From Spirochaetales bacterium Spiro_10 (GTDB lineage: Bacteria; Spirochaetota; Spirochaetia; Treponematales; Treponemataceae): a stretch of 46,546 bases of DNA. The stretch spans positions 1 to 46,546 of the forward strand of contig LVBL01000032.1 in assembly GCA_001604405.1 (NCBI GenBank). Reading direction: 5' to 3'. Numbering within the stretch: the first letter of the stretch is position 1; each line of letters opens with the position of its first letter. Both the position numbers and the translations under genes were made by a program. This document shows positions 33,657-41,258 of the stretch, piece after piece. Below the pieces are notes generated by a model that saw only the letters and a program-made list of their open reading frames with translations, was not told the DNA's origin and made no database searches.

Positions 33657-34841
33657 TTATTTCTTCGTCTGGAGGGGAGGGGCGATCCGCTCCAGAAGTA
33701 TGAATCCGACGTCCTCGTCGGTATGGTCGGTCATCTCCGGCACGCTGAAGAGCTTTTCGATGAACAGTCCTGCCGCTCCGATGGGGACCGCCTGGGCCGC
33801 GTCGGGGGAATACTCGATCTTGCACTGTTTTTTGGTGGCGTACAGCCAGTTGCGCTGGATTTCCCGCTCGATCCGGGGGGTCAGGTCCTTCGCGTACTTC
33901 GCGAAGTCCCCCGCGACGACGATCTTCGTCATGTCGAGGCAATTGACGAGCAGGGACATGTTGTAGGCGACCTCGTCGAAGACCCTGCCGAGCACGGACG
34001 TGTCCCTGGGAAGGCGCGCGGCCTCGGCGTCGGTGATGGCGAATTGCGAATGGCTCGGGTGCTTCTGGTCATAGCGGAGGCTCCGGAACTCGCCCGCGGT
34101 AAAGGTGTCGCCGTGGAAGACGCTTCCCCGTATCACGATCCCGATACCGAACGCCGTTCCGCTGACCCGGTTCCGCGCGACGTCGACGTTGCGGAATTCG
34201 CCGAGCATAGCGATGAAATTGCGCGCGTCCTCTCCGTGGCGGAAGGCGAGCTCCCCCCAGCAGCAGCAATTCGCGTCGTTCTCCACGAATATCGGGAGGT
34301 CGAGCTTGCGCTCGAGCAGGTCCCTCAGGGGGTACGGTTCGGCTATGCCGAGGGGATTCGAGTACAGGATCACGCCGTGGTACGGGTCCACGATGCCCGA
34401 GAGGCCGATCCCGACTCCGGCAAGCCTCGCGTTCAGCTCGGCCGCCTGCTTTTCCGAAATTTGTATGATGATCTCGAGCTGTTCAGCGAGTCCCACTGCC
34501 GCTTTGTTGTACTCGTATCTGCGGGAGTCGATCATGGTCCCGTCAAGGTTGACGAGGACCGCGTCGAAGAATTCGGTTTGCGCCTCGATGCCGAGCACGA
34601 GGGCGAAGCCGGGATCGATCTCGAGGCCGGTCGCCATGCGGCCGACCCCGGGTTTGCCCCGGTATTTTCCGGTCGTCCTGACGAAGCCGCGCTCTATGAG
34701 GTCGCGGACGACCTTCGTGATCGTCGACCGGTCAAGCTCGAGGTCCTCGGCGATCGAGATGCGGCTCTTTCCGCGATTCCTCCGGATATGCTGAAGTATC
34801 CGAGAGGAATTTATCTGGTAGAGCCGCTTCGTGGTGATCAT
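33657..34841 (-). CDS. ROK-family transcriptional regulator (NagC/XylR type)
   Basis: A 394-residue protein. The N-terminal winged helix (NSSRILQHIRRNRGKSRISIAEDLELDRSTITKVVRDLIERG) is followed by a ROK sugar-kinase-like fold with GIGLSGIVDPYHGVI, FVENDANCCCWGEL and GTAFGIGIVIRGSVFHGD. The CxCGxxGC zinc motif of classic ROK proteins is missing: after TAGEFRSL comes RYDQKHPSHSQF. It therefore belongs to a zinc-less ROK branch. It is the second gene of a pair with the GH16 glucanase (gap 12 bases) and most likely represses that operon until a sugar binds, using the inverted-repeat cluster at 36459-36487 (inference). Confidence 0.9.
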   Translation of the reverse strand: MITTKRLYQINSSRILQHIRRNRGKSRISIAEDLELDRSTITKVVRDLIERGFVRTTGKYRGKPGVGRMATGLEIDPGFALVLGIEAQTEFFDAVLVNLDGTMIDSRRYEYNKAAVGLAEQLEIIIQISEKQAAELNARLAGVGIGLSGIVDPYHGVILYSNPLGIAEPYPLRDLLERKLDLPIFVENDANCCCWGELAFRHGEDARNFIAMLGEFRNVDVARNRVSGTAFGIGIVIRGSVFHGDTFTAGEFRSLRYDQKHPSHSQFAITDAEAARLPRDTSVLGRVFDEVAYNMSLLVNCLDMTKIVVAGDFAKYAKDLTPRIEREIQRNWLYATKKQCKIEYSPDAAQAVPIGAAGLFIEKLFSVPEMTDHTDEDVGFILLERIAPPLQTKK

Positions 34842-34853
34842 CTCAAGACAGTA

Positions 34854-36386
34854 TTACCGGTAAACGCGCACATAATCAACGGTCATGTCCGCGCGGTCGA
34901 GCTTGGGGTCCATTCCCTGCATGCCGCCCCAGATTCCCCCCATCGCGACGTTGAGGATGAGATAGAAGGGCTTGTCGAAGGGCCAAACCTTGAATCCGCC
35001 CTGTTCCTTGACGAAGTAGTAGAAGGGTTCGCCGTCGACGTACCAGAAGATGGCCTTGTCGGTCCACTCGATCGCGTAGGTGTGGAACTCGCCCGAGACG
35101 TTCGGGATTTTCGCCGACCTGGTTTTCTGCGTGCTCTTCCGGTGGTTGTAGTCCGCGGTGTGGACGGACGCGTGGATCTTGTCCTGGTCGAAGCCGACGT
35201 GCTCCATGATGTCGATCTCGCCCGAAGCGGGCCAGCTGCCGTAGGTGTCCTGCGAGGGCATCATCCAGATGGCGGGCCAGGTGCCCTTGCCCTGCGGAAT
35301 CTTGGCCTTTACTTCAATGTAACCGTAGGTCCAGTCGGCCTTGCCCCGGGTGTAGAGCCGGGCGCTCGACCACTTTCCCTTGGCGTCCTTTCTCGCGCTG
35401 ATGGTCAGTACGCCGTCCTTGACGAAGGAATTCTCCCGGCTCTGGGTATATATCTGGAGCTCTTCGTTCCATTTCCCCGAGTCCGCCGCGTCGTAATCCC
35501 ACTTTTTGGAATCGGGCGCGCCCGTGTAGTCGAACTCGTCGGCCCAAACGACCTTTTTGCCGTCCTTTCCGCGCGCCCCGTCTTTCTTGAACATGTCGCC
35601 CAGGCTGAGTCCCATGTTCTTCGCCTGCGGGATGTCGGTGCTGCCCGTTTTGAAGAAGACGGCTCTGCCGAACAGCGACGGGTCCTGGTACGATCGGTCA
35701 TCCGTGTCGAGGGCTCCCCAGATCAGCTTGGAGTCGCGGTCGGCCACGGAGGCACCGTTGGCGTGGGTCTGGAAACCGATGTTCGTCCCGTGCTCGACGG
35801 CGAACCCCTTCGGAAGCGGGATCGCCGCCTCGAAGGCCCAGCCGTCGCTCGTCTTGAAGACGTGCGCCCGCGCCTTGGACTGGTTGGAGTTCATCCCGCT
35901 GAGCGAGAGCGCGTCCTTCGCCGTCTTGCCGATGTTGGTCGCGTTGATCGTTACCTGCATGATCCCGGAGGCATAGGACTTCGCGACGAGGTTTTTGGTG
36001 AGGTTGACGTAGAATTCCATCGAATCCTCGTTCCAGAAGTCGGCCCCGTGCTTTCCCGCGATGATGTTCGAGTCCTGCGACCGCATGTAGACGAACAGCT
36101 CCTTGCCGTCGGAGGCGAGGGAGAACTCAAACCACTGGTTTTGTTTTTTGTCGGGTCCGATGGCCGGCCCGGTCGTTACCCGCTGTACGGGGATGCCCTT
36201 CCAGTCCGCAAGGTTCCCGTCCAGGGCGATTTGTACCGGGAAGGGTACGTACACGACGGCTCCGGGAATCTGGTCGGGCGCTATCGTGCCCTTGTCCTGC
36301 GCGGCTGCAAACGGCGCCACGAGCAGGAAGAGCGCTGTCAGCGCCAGTACCGCCCGGCTTCCGAAAAATGAGAGTTTTGGTTTCAT
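34854..36386 (-). CDS. Secreted GH16 beta-glucanase (laminarinase type) with N-terminal CBM9-like domain
   Basis: A 510-residue secreted enzyme. The signal peptide (RAVLALTALFLLVAPFAAAQ) is followed by a CBM9-like carbohydrate-binding domain (about 45-240; IALDGNLADWKGIPVQ, FWNEDSMEFYVNL). The GH16 catalytic domain lies at about 275-510 (VWADEFDYTGAPDSKKWDY, KGTWPAIWMMP). The catalytic motif EIDIME is at E390-I-D392-I-M-E395, nucleophile and acid/base both present. The extra methionine in EIDIME fits the beta-1,3(4)-glucanase branch rather than kappa-carrageenases. The ATG at 36386 follows GGAGGT. It shares an operon with the ROK regulator. Confidence 0.92.
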   Translation of the reverse strand: MKPKLSFFGSRAVLALTALFLLVAPFAAAQDKGTIAPDQIPGAVVYVPFPVQIALDGNLADWKGIPVQRVTTGPAIGPDKKQNQWFEFSLASDGKELFVYMRSQDSNIIAGKHGADFWNEDSMEFYVNLTKNLVAKSYASGIMQVTINATNIGKTAKDALSLSGMNSNQSKARAHVFKTSDGWAFEAAIPLPKGFAVEHGTNIGFQTHANGASVADRDSKLIWGALDTDDRSYQDPSLFGRAVFFKTGSTDIPQAKNMGLSLGDMFKKDGARGKDGKKVVWADEFDYTGAPDSKKWDYDAADSGKWNEELQIYTQSRENSFVKDGVLTISARKDAKGKWSSARLYTRGKADWTYGYIEVKAKIPQGKGTWPAIWMMPSQDTYGSWPASGEIDIMEHVGFDQDKIHASVHTADYNHRKSTQKTRSAKIPNVSGEFHTYAIEWTDKAIFWYVDGEPFYYFVKEQGGFKVWPFDKPFYLILNVAMGGIWGGMQGMDPKLDRADMTVDYVRVYR

Positions 36387-36455
36387 ATGGACCTCCATAT
36401 TGGTTCCGTATGTATAAGACTACGGTATTCCAAGCCTAGGTCCAAAAGTAGAATC

Positions 36456-36487
36456 TGTCAACAATTAAACGTTGTTTTAAGCAACAA
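36456..36487 (-). promoter_or_regulatory. Promoter and inverted-repeat operator cluster of the GH16-ROK operon
   Basis: A consensus TTGACA (36461-36456, minus strand) lies in an AT-rich block. Reading the plus strand, CAACAA, TTGTT and CAACAA alternate at 36459-36487, giving two overlapping inverted repeats: AACAA-N7-TTGTT and TTGTT-N6-AACAA. A matching -10 is weak (TAGGCT, 17 bases on). The position over the -35 box suits repressor binding. Confidence 0.55.
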
Positions 36488-36505
36488 AAGAGCTATAAAA
36501 TGGAG

Positions 36506-37354
36506 TTATTTGGGTTGAGAGAGCCAAAAAAGCTCCGAATGCCCTCCCGAATTGGCGGCAAGGGCCCGGCCGAGCCAGGGGAGAACCTCTGATATCTCCT
36601 CGTCCAGCTTCCAGGGCGGGTTTGTCACGAGCATCCCCGAACCGTAGAGTCCCCAGTCTCCGCCCTCTGCCCCGGTCGGGCACAACTCCGCGCATAGGAC
36701 CCCGCCGGGGCTTGTTCCGGCAACCAGCTCTTTTAGCTCCCGTGTCTCCCGGTCCCTTCGCGCGACAAGCGGGTACCAAATCGCAACGATGCCCTCCGGC
36801 CAGCGGCGGGCGAGCGTTCGCGCGGCATTCCCGACGCTCGCGTAATCCCCGTCCGTCTCATAGCTCGGGTCCACGAGCGCGAGGCCGCGTCGGGGCGTCG
36901 GCGGGCTGAGGGCCGCGAGGGCCGAGAACCCGTCCCTGTGATGCACGTGGACGCGCCCGTCCCGCGACATCGCGGCCTTGAGCCGCTCGTGTTCGGCCGG
37001 ATGGAGCTCCATGAGGATGAGGTTGTCGCCGGGCCTCGTCAGTGCCGCCGCCACCGCGGGCGAACCGGGATACCGGGCGCCGTCGGCATAGAGGCGCTCG
37101 CAGAGAGCAAGGTAGGGACGAAGGGCGCCGGGTATCCCGTCGAGGCCCAGAAGCCGGAGGATCCCCGTAGCGGCCTCTCCGGTTTTCTGCGCCTTCTCCC
37201 CGTTAAGGTCGTAGTATCCCGCACCCGCGTGGGAGTCCATATAGGTGAACGGGCGGGGTTTCTCCGCAAGTCGTGCCAGAACAAGGGAAAGGATCGAGTG
37301 TTTGAGGATGTCCGCGTGATTTCCCGCGTGATAGCCATGCTGGTAGCTGAGCAT
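36506..37354 (-). CDS. rlmJ: 23S rRNA (adenine2030-N6)-methyltransferase
   Basis: A 282-residue methyltransferase of full family length. Recognised by MLSYQHGYHAGNHADILKH at the N-terminus, FTYMDSHAGAGYYDL and the catalytic block LVDPSYETDGDY (family DPPYE). It methylates A2030 of 23S rRNA with S-adenosylmethionine. A TACAAT -10 box ends five bases from the ATG with no ribosome site, so it is a candidate leaderless gene. It is divergent from the chemotaxis operon, the two promoter regions lying within about 85 bases. Confidence 0.93.
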   Translation of the reverse strand: MLSYQHGYHAGNHADILKHSILSLVLARLAEKPRPFTYMDSHAGAGYYDLNGEKAQKTGEAATGILRLLGLDGIPGALRPYLALCERLYADGARYPGSPAVAAALTRPGDNLILMELHPAEHERLKAAMSRDGRVHVHHRDGFSALAALSPPTPRRGLALVDPSYETDGDYASVGNAARTLARRWPEGIVAIWYPLVARRDRETRELKELVAGTSPGGVLCAELCPTGAEGGDWGLYGSGMLVTNPPWKLDEEISEVLPWLGRALAANSGGHSELFWLSQPK

Positions 37355-37405
37355 GGCGCATTGTATCCGCCCGCGCCACGGAGGGTAAAGCGCACCCTTC
37401 GCGAT

Positions 37406-37434
37406 TTGACTTTGCGCGGCCCGGAAACTAGACT
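37406..37434 (+). promoter_or_regulatory. Promoter of the chemotaxis operon
   Basis: TTGACT (37406-37411) and TAGACT (37429-37434) are exactly 17 bases apart and give a leader of about 38 bases to the ATG at 37479. This looks like a housekeeping promoter, not a sigma-28 one. Confidence 0.65.
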
Positions 37435-37478
37435 TTTACCCATGCCCGAGGATGCGTTTGCTCGGCAAGGAGAGGCTG

Positions 37479-39797
37479 ATGATCGTCGACAAACTGAAAC
37501 TGGCTGGAAAGATCGGGGGAGGGTTTGCCCTGGTCCTAGTGTTGACCGTAGTTGTAGCGGTTCTCGGGGTGTTCAATATGGGAACGGTCGCTGATATTTC
37601 GCGTGAGAACAACCAGACCTCAAAGATCGCCGAGCTGATGCAAACCGGAACCATAGCCGGAAAAAACTACGTAATCTACCGGGATCAAAAATACAGTGAT
37701 ATGGTCGCGGCGAACATGGACGAGATAGCCGTACTCGCGGCAGAGTTGAAGGGCAGAACGTACAACAAGGATTTTGTCGACGAGTATGACGCCATCCTTG
37801 ATGGCGCGGCCGGGTACCGCAAGAATTTTCTCGAGTTCGCGGGATACGACGTCCAAAAGAAGGCCCTCGAGTCGACGATTGCCTCTACCGGAGAGGCGTT
37901 GGAGCGGGGTATCCTCTCGCTTCGTGCCGGCCAATTCGAGGATCTCGAGGCCTTGACGGCCCGCTCCGCCCGTACCGCGCAGATGGGGGACAAGGCGCGC
38001 AAGATCGATGCTACAGGTCTTTTGCTTGCCGAGCTCTTCAGGGCCCGCGTTGCGTTCAACAAATACATTCAATACAAGGACCGGACCGTACTCTCCGAGA
38101 TCGACGGGCATCTCAAGGGCCTTGTGGCCCAAACGAACGCCTTGCGCGCGACCTTCGCACAGAAGAAGAACGTCGATCTCGCGGACGCGGTTGTCCGCGG
38201 GACAGGGGAGTATGAGCGCGGGGTTCAGTCCTTTCTGGATTTGGAACGCCGGCAAACGGAGGTCCAGACGGTAGCCGCCGGCATGGGTGCCCAGGCCGTC
38301 GCGAAGGTCGGGGAGATCAGCAACGCCGTCGCGGCCGACATGGACCGGATCATCGCGAGCGCCCTGGCCCTCATCTTTTTCGCCTCCCTTGCCGCGCTCG
38401 TCTCGGGCGTGCTTCTCGCCGTCTTCCTGACGCGCGCCATCACCAAACCGGTGCTCGCCGCGGTCGGGAAGGCCGGCGAAATCGCCGGCGGCGAGCTCCG
38501 GCACGACCTTCCGCAGCGCTTCAGGACCCGCGGGGACGAAATCGGCGATCTTGCCCGTTCCCTTCAGGAGATGATGGAACGCCTCCGGTCGGTCATCGGG
38601 GAGGTGCAGTCGGCCGTGATGCAGGTAGCCTCGGGCAGCCAGGAACTGAGCGGCACGTCGCAGCAGATGAGCCAGGGCGCGACCGAGCAGGCCTCGTCCG
38701 TCGAGGAGATATCCGCCTCGATGGAGGAGATGTCCGCCAACATCAGGCAAAACGCCGAGAACGCCCAGCAAACCGAGCGGATCGCCCTTGCGTCGGCCAA
38801 GGCCGCCGAGTCCGGCGGACAGGCCGTGTCCGCGACGGTTAACGCGATGAAGGAGATCGCATCCAAGATCGGCATAATAGAGGAGATCGCGCGTTCCACG
38901 AACATGCTCGCCCTGAACGCCTCGATCGAGGCGGCCCGCGCCGGCGAATACGGCAAGGGTTTTGCCGTCGTCGCGGCGGAAGTCGGAAAGCTCGCCGAGC
39001 GAAGCCAGAAGGAGGCGGGGGCGATAGGCAGCCTTTCCTCCGAGAGCGTCGCGATCGCCGAGGAGGCGGGGGTAACGATATCCTCGCTGATACCGGACAT
39101 CAAGCGCACCGCCGAGCTCGTCCAGGAGATCAGCGCGTCGAGCGCGGAGCAAAGTTCCGGCGCCGCGCAGATCAACAGCGCCATCATGCAGCTTGACACG
39201 GTCGTTCAGCAAAACGCCTCCTCCTCCGAGGAATCCGCCTCGATGGCGGAAGAGCTCGCGAGCCAGGCCGAACAGATGCAGGCGTCCATGGAGTATTTCA
39301 AGATAGACACGGCGGAAAGCGCGATTCTGTCCGGAACGCGGCATGCCCCGGCGTCGCACGCCGCCACGCACGCCGCCACGCACGCCGCCACGCATGGAGT
39401 CGCCGCGCATGGAGTCGCCGCGCAACACGTGGTCCCGGCGCGACCGGCGGTTTCCTCCCGGCCCGGCGCGCAACAAGCCGCGGCGAAGGGGTCCGCCGCC
39501 GCGTCCAAACGCGTGGCGACCGGGGTAGCGCCGGCGAAACGGGCCGGTGCGCCCGCACATGGGGCGGCGGCAGGTGCCGCGGCTCCGGCCGGCGCGGCGT
39601 CGGCAAGCACGGCGCCTGCAAGCACGGCGTCTGCAGGCGCGGAAACGGCCCGGGAGGCCAGGCCTCCCGTCGCGAAGCCCGCACGGAAGCCGGTCGACGG
39701 CCAGAGGCTTCCGCTTACCGGCATCTCGATAGACCTTGACGGCGACGATACCGCGCGTGGAAAGGACGAGCTGGATGGCGACTTTCAGGAGTTCTAG
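37479..39797 (+). CDS. Methyl-accepting chemotaxis protein with long disordered tail and C-terminal tether
   Basis: A 772-residue receptor. Membrane helices near residues 12-33 ([20 protein letters not shown]) and 285-315 ([23 protein letters not shown]) flank a helical periplasmic domain of about 250 residues. HAMP and the signalling domain follow, with the tip [20 protein letters not shown] and FGKGFAVVA-like [20 protein letters not shown]. After the helical bundle comes a 150-residue low-complexity tail rich in Ala, His and Pro, then DFQEF at the extreme C-terminus. DFQEF fits the x-aromatic-x-x-aromatic pattern of CheR/CheB tethers. The start at 37479 has AAGGAGAGG upstream; 37452 is a weaker choice. 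Confidence 0.92.
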   Translation: MIVDKLKLAGKIGGGFALVLVLTVVVAVLGVFNMGTVADISRENNQTSKIAELMQTGTIAGKNYVIYRDQKYSDMVAANMDEIAVLAAELKGRTYNKDFVDEYDAILDGAAGYRKNFLEFAGYDVQKKALESTIASTGEALERGILSLRAGQFEDLEALTARSARTAQMGDKARKIDATGLLLAELFRARVAFNKYIQYKDRTVLSEIDGHLKGLVAQTNALRATFAQKKNVDLADAVVRGTGEYERGVQSFLDLERRQTEVQTVAAGMGAQAVAKVGEISNAVAADMDRIIASALALIFFASLAALVSGVLLAVFLTRAITKPVLAAVGKAGEIAGGELRHDLPQRFRTRGDEIGDLARSLQEMMERLRSVIGEVQSAVMQVASGSQELSGTSQQMSQGATEQASSVEEISASMEEMSANIRQNAENAQQTERIALASAKAAESGGQAVSATVNAMKEIASKIGIIEEIARSTNMLALNASIEAARAGEYGKGFAVVAAEVGKLAERSQKEAGAIGSLSSESVAIAEEAGVTISSLIPDIKRTAELVQEISASSAEQSSGAAQINSAIMQLDTVVQQNASSSEESASMAEELASQAEQMQASMEYFKIDTAESAILSGTRHAPASHAATHAATHAATHGVAAHGVAAQHVVPARPAVSSRPGAQQAAAKGSAAASKRVATGVAPAKRAGAPAHGAAAGAAAPAGAASASTAPASTASAGAETAREARPPVAKPARKPVDGQRLPLTGISIDLDGDDTARGKDELDGDFQEF
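39360..39422 (+). repeat. Tandem repeats in the receptor tail
   Basis: Three copies of the 12-base unit GCCGCCACGCAC (the last one ending CAT) encoding AATH, directly followed by two copies of the 15-base unit CATGGAGTCGCCGCG encoding HGVAA. The repeats are in frame, so slippage would change tail length without breaking the gene. Confidence 0.85.
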
Positions 39798-39838
39798 TGT
39801 CTGGTCGGCCCGGGTGCCGGCGATAACGAGGAGGAATC

Positions 39839-40420
39839 ATGGCTGAAATCAACAGGGGCGAAATACACCAGTATCTGACGTTTTGCCTGGCCGAGGAGGA
39901 GTACGCGATCTCCGTCGCCAACATCAAGGAGGTACTCGGCGTCCCGAAGATTACCCGAGTGCCCAAGATGCCGCCGTTCATGCGGGGCATAATCAACCTG
40001 CGCGGGAGCGTCGTTCCCGTCCTTGACCTTCGAAAGAAGTTCGGTCTCGGCGAAACGGAGCTCACGAGCCAGACGGGGATCATCGTGACCGAGATCGAGG
40101 CCGAGCGCGAGGACGGGGTTCCCTTTCTCCTGACCGTCGGGGTGTTCAGCGACGAGGTGAAGAAGGTCATAACGATCGAGCCCGCGGCCATCGAGCCGCC
40201 GCCGAAAATCGGCATCGCCATCGATACGGCCTTTATCCGCGGCATGGGCCGCGTCGAGGGCGAGTTCGTCATCATACTCGACATAAACCGCGTGTTGACC
40301 GGCACCGAGCTGGAGGTTTTGAGCGAGGGGCAGGGCGCGCTTGACGCCGGCGCGGGTTCCGATACGGAAGCTGCCGAAGCGGTCGGCGAGGCGTCGGTTT
40401 CGGCCGACGCGCGGGGGTAG
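39839..40420 (+). CDS. cheW: CheW chemotaxis coupling protein, first copy
   Basis: A 193-residue CheW with the typical tandem beta-barrel: YLTFCLAEEEYAISVANIKEVL, ITRVPKMPPFMRGIINLRGSVVPVLDLRKKFGL. It links receptors to CheA. A 35-residue acidic, Ala/Gly-rich tail (GALDAGAGSDTEAAEAVGEA) is extra compared with standard CheW (about 150-165). GAGGAGG lies just upstream of the ATG. Confidence 0.95.
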   Translation: MAEINRGEIHQYLTFCLAEEEYAISVANIKEVLGVPKITRVPKMPPFMRGIINLRGSVVPVLDLRKKFGLGETELTSQTGIIVTEIEAEREDGVPFLLTVGVFSDEVKKVITIEPAAIEPPPKIGIAIDTAFIRGMGRVEGEFVIILDINRVLTGTELEVLSEGQGALDAGAGSDTEAAEAVGEASVSADARG

Positions 40421-40423
40421 CCG

Positions 40424-40927
40424 ATGGGCGACGGCGCTAACACCGACCAATACCTTACCTTTCGCCTCGCGGACGAGGTCTACGCGATGAGCGTCGCGAG
40501 CATACGCGAGGTCCTCGAGGTTCCCCGCATCACGCGCGTGCCGCGGATGCCCCCGTACCTCGACGGCATCATCAACCTTCGGGGGAACGTCGTGCCCGTC
40601 ATGGATCTCGCGCAGAAATTCGGGATCGGCAAAACGGAGTTCACGCAGGACACGAGCGTTATCGTCACCGAGATTACCGGCGTGTACGCCGACGACGCCG
40701 ACGAGACGCTCGTCGTGGGGATTTTCAGCGACATGGTCCTAAAAGTCGTGGACATACCGCCCGGGATGATAGAACCCCCTCCGTCGATCGGAACCGGCGT
40801 GGACACCTCGTTCATCGCCGGTATGGGAAAGGTGGAGGATTCCTTCGTGATCATCCTCAGGCTCGACAGCGTGCTGTCGGAAGAGGAGCTTGGGGAGATC
40901 GACCAGAAAAGGGGCGTAATGCCGTGA
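40424..40927 (+). CDS. cheW: CheW chemotaxis coupling protein, second copy
   Basis: A 167-residue CheW paralogue (YLTFRLADEVYAMSVASIREVL, ITRVPRMPPYLDGIINLRGNVVPVMDLAQKFGI) starting three bases after the first. Strong similarity in sequence and position indicates tandem duplication. This copy has normal length and no tail. Two CheWs could bind different receptor sets or build different array contacts. It overlaps the next gene as GTGA. Confidence 0.95.
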   Translation: MGDGANTDQYLTFRLADEVYAMSVASIREVLEVPRITRVPRMPPYLDGIINLRGNVVPVMDLAQKFGIGKTEFTQDTSVIVTEITGVYADDADETLVVGIFSDMVLKVVDIPPGMIEPPPSIGTGVDTSFIAGMGKVEDSFVIILRLDSVLSEEELGEIDQKRGVMP

Positions 40928-41235
40928 ATGACGCGATACCCATCAAGATCGCCAGCCTTACGATAGCCAACGCGTCGGACGCGAGGGCCAGGTTTCTCGA
41001 GGCGACCGGCTCGTTCGCCTCCGTAACGATCGCGGCCGACGCGATCGAGACCATCGACCTTGCCGGCCTCCAGCTGCTCGTGTCCCTGTTCAGGCACGCG
41101 CGCGCGACCGGCAAAAAGGCCGCCCTGAAGGGCGCGTTGCGCGAAGGTGTCCGGGAAAAAATCCTCCTTGCGGGATTGTGCGAGGGGCCGTGCGAGACGG
41201 GGGAACAGCTCTCCGAGGCGTGCGCGGCGTGTTGA
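40924..41235 (+). CDS. STAS-domain protein in the chemotaxis operon
   Basis: A 103-residue stand-alone STAS domain (SpoIIAA/MlaB-like), identified by the core ITIAADAIETIDLAGLQLLVSLFRHARATGKK pattern. The residue at the usual phosphorylation site in the IDxxGLxLL loop is D-L-A, with no serine or threonine, so classic anti-anti-sigma phosphorylation is doubtful. The GTG start overlaps the preceding stop (GTGA). Genes of this type sit between cheW and cheA in several chemotaxis operons, but their function is not known to me. Possibly an adaptor for CheA or CheW. Confidence 0.75.
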   Translation: MNDAIPIKIASLTIANASDARARFLEATGSFASVTIAADAIETIDLAGLQLLVSLFRHARATGKKAALKGALREGVREKILLAGLCEGPCETGEQLSEACAAC

Positions 41236-41258
41236 GCTGAAGGATCGGAGGAGTGACC

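Noticed and set aside
32016-36371. A continuous plus-strand open frame of about 1450 codons
   Set aside because: It runs antisense to three clear genes (HD-GYP, ROK, GH16). Its translation is rich in R, G, V, E and D with no domain, as expected for a shadow frame in GC-rich DNA.
39360-39422. A possible CRISPR-like or mobile repeat
   Set aside because: The repeats are contiguous, in frame and within a receptor gene; there are no spacers.
40924-41235. Anti-anti-sigma factor paired with the SpoIIE phosphatase at 306
   Set aside because: The STAS domain lacks a phosphorylatable Ser/Thr at the expected place and lies 40 kb away among chemotaxis genes.
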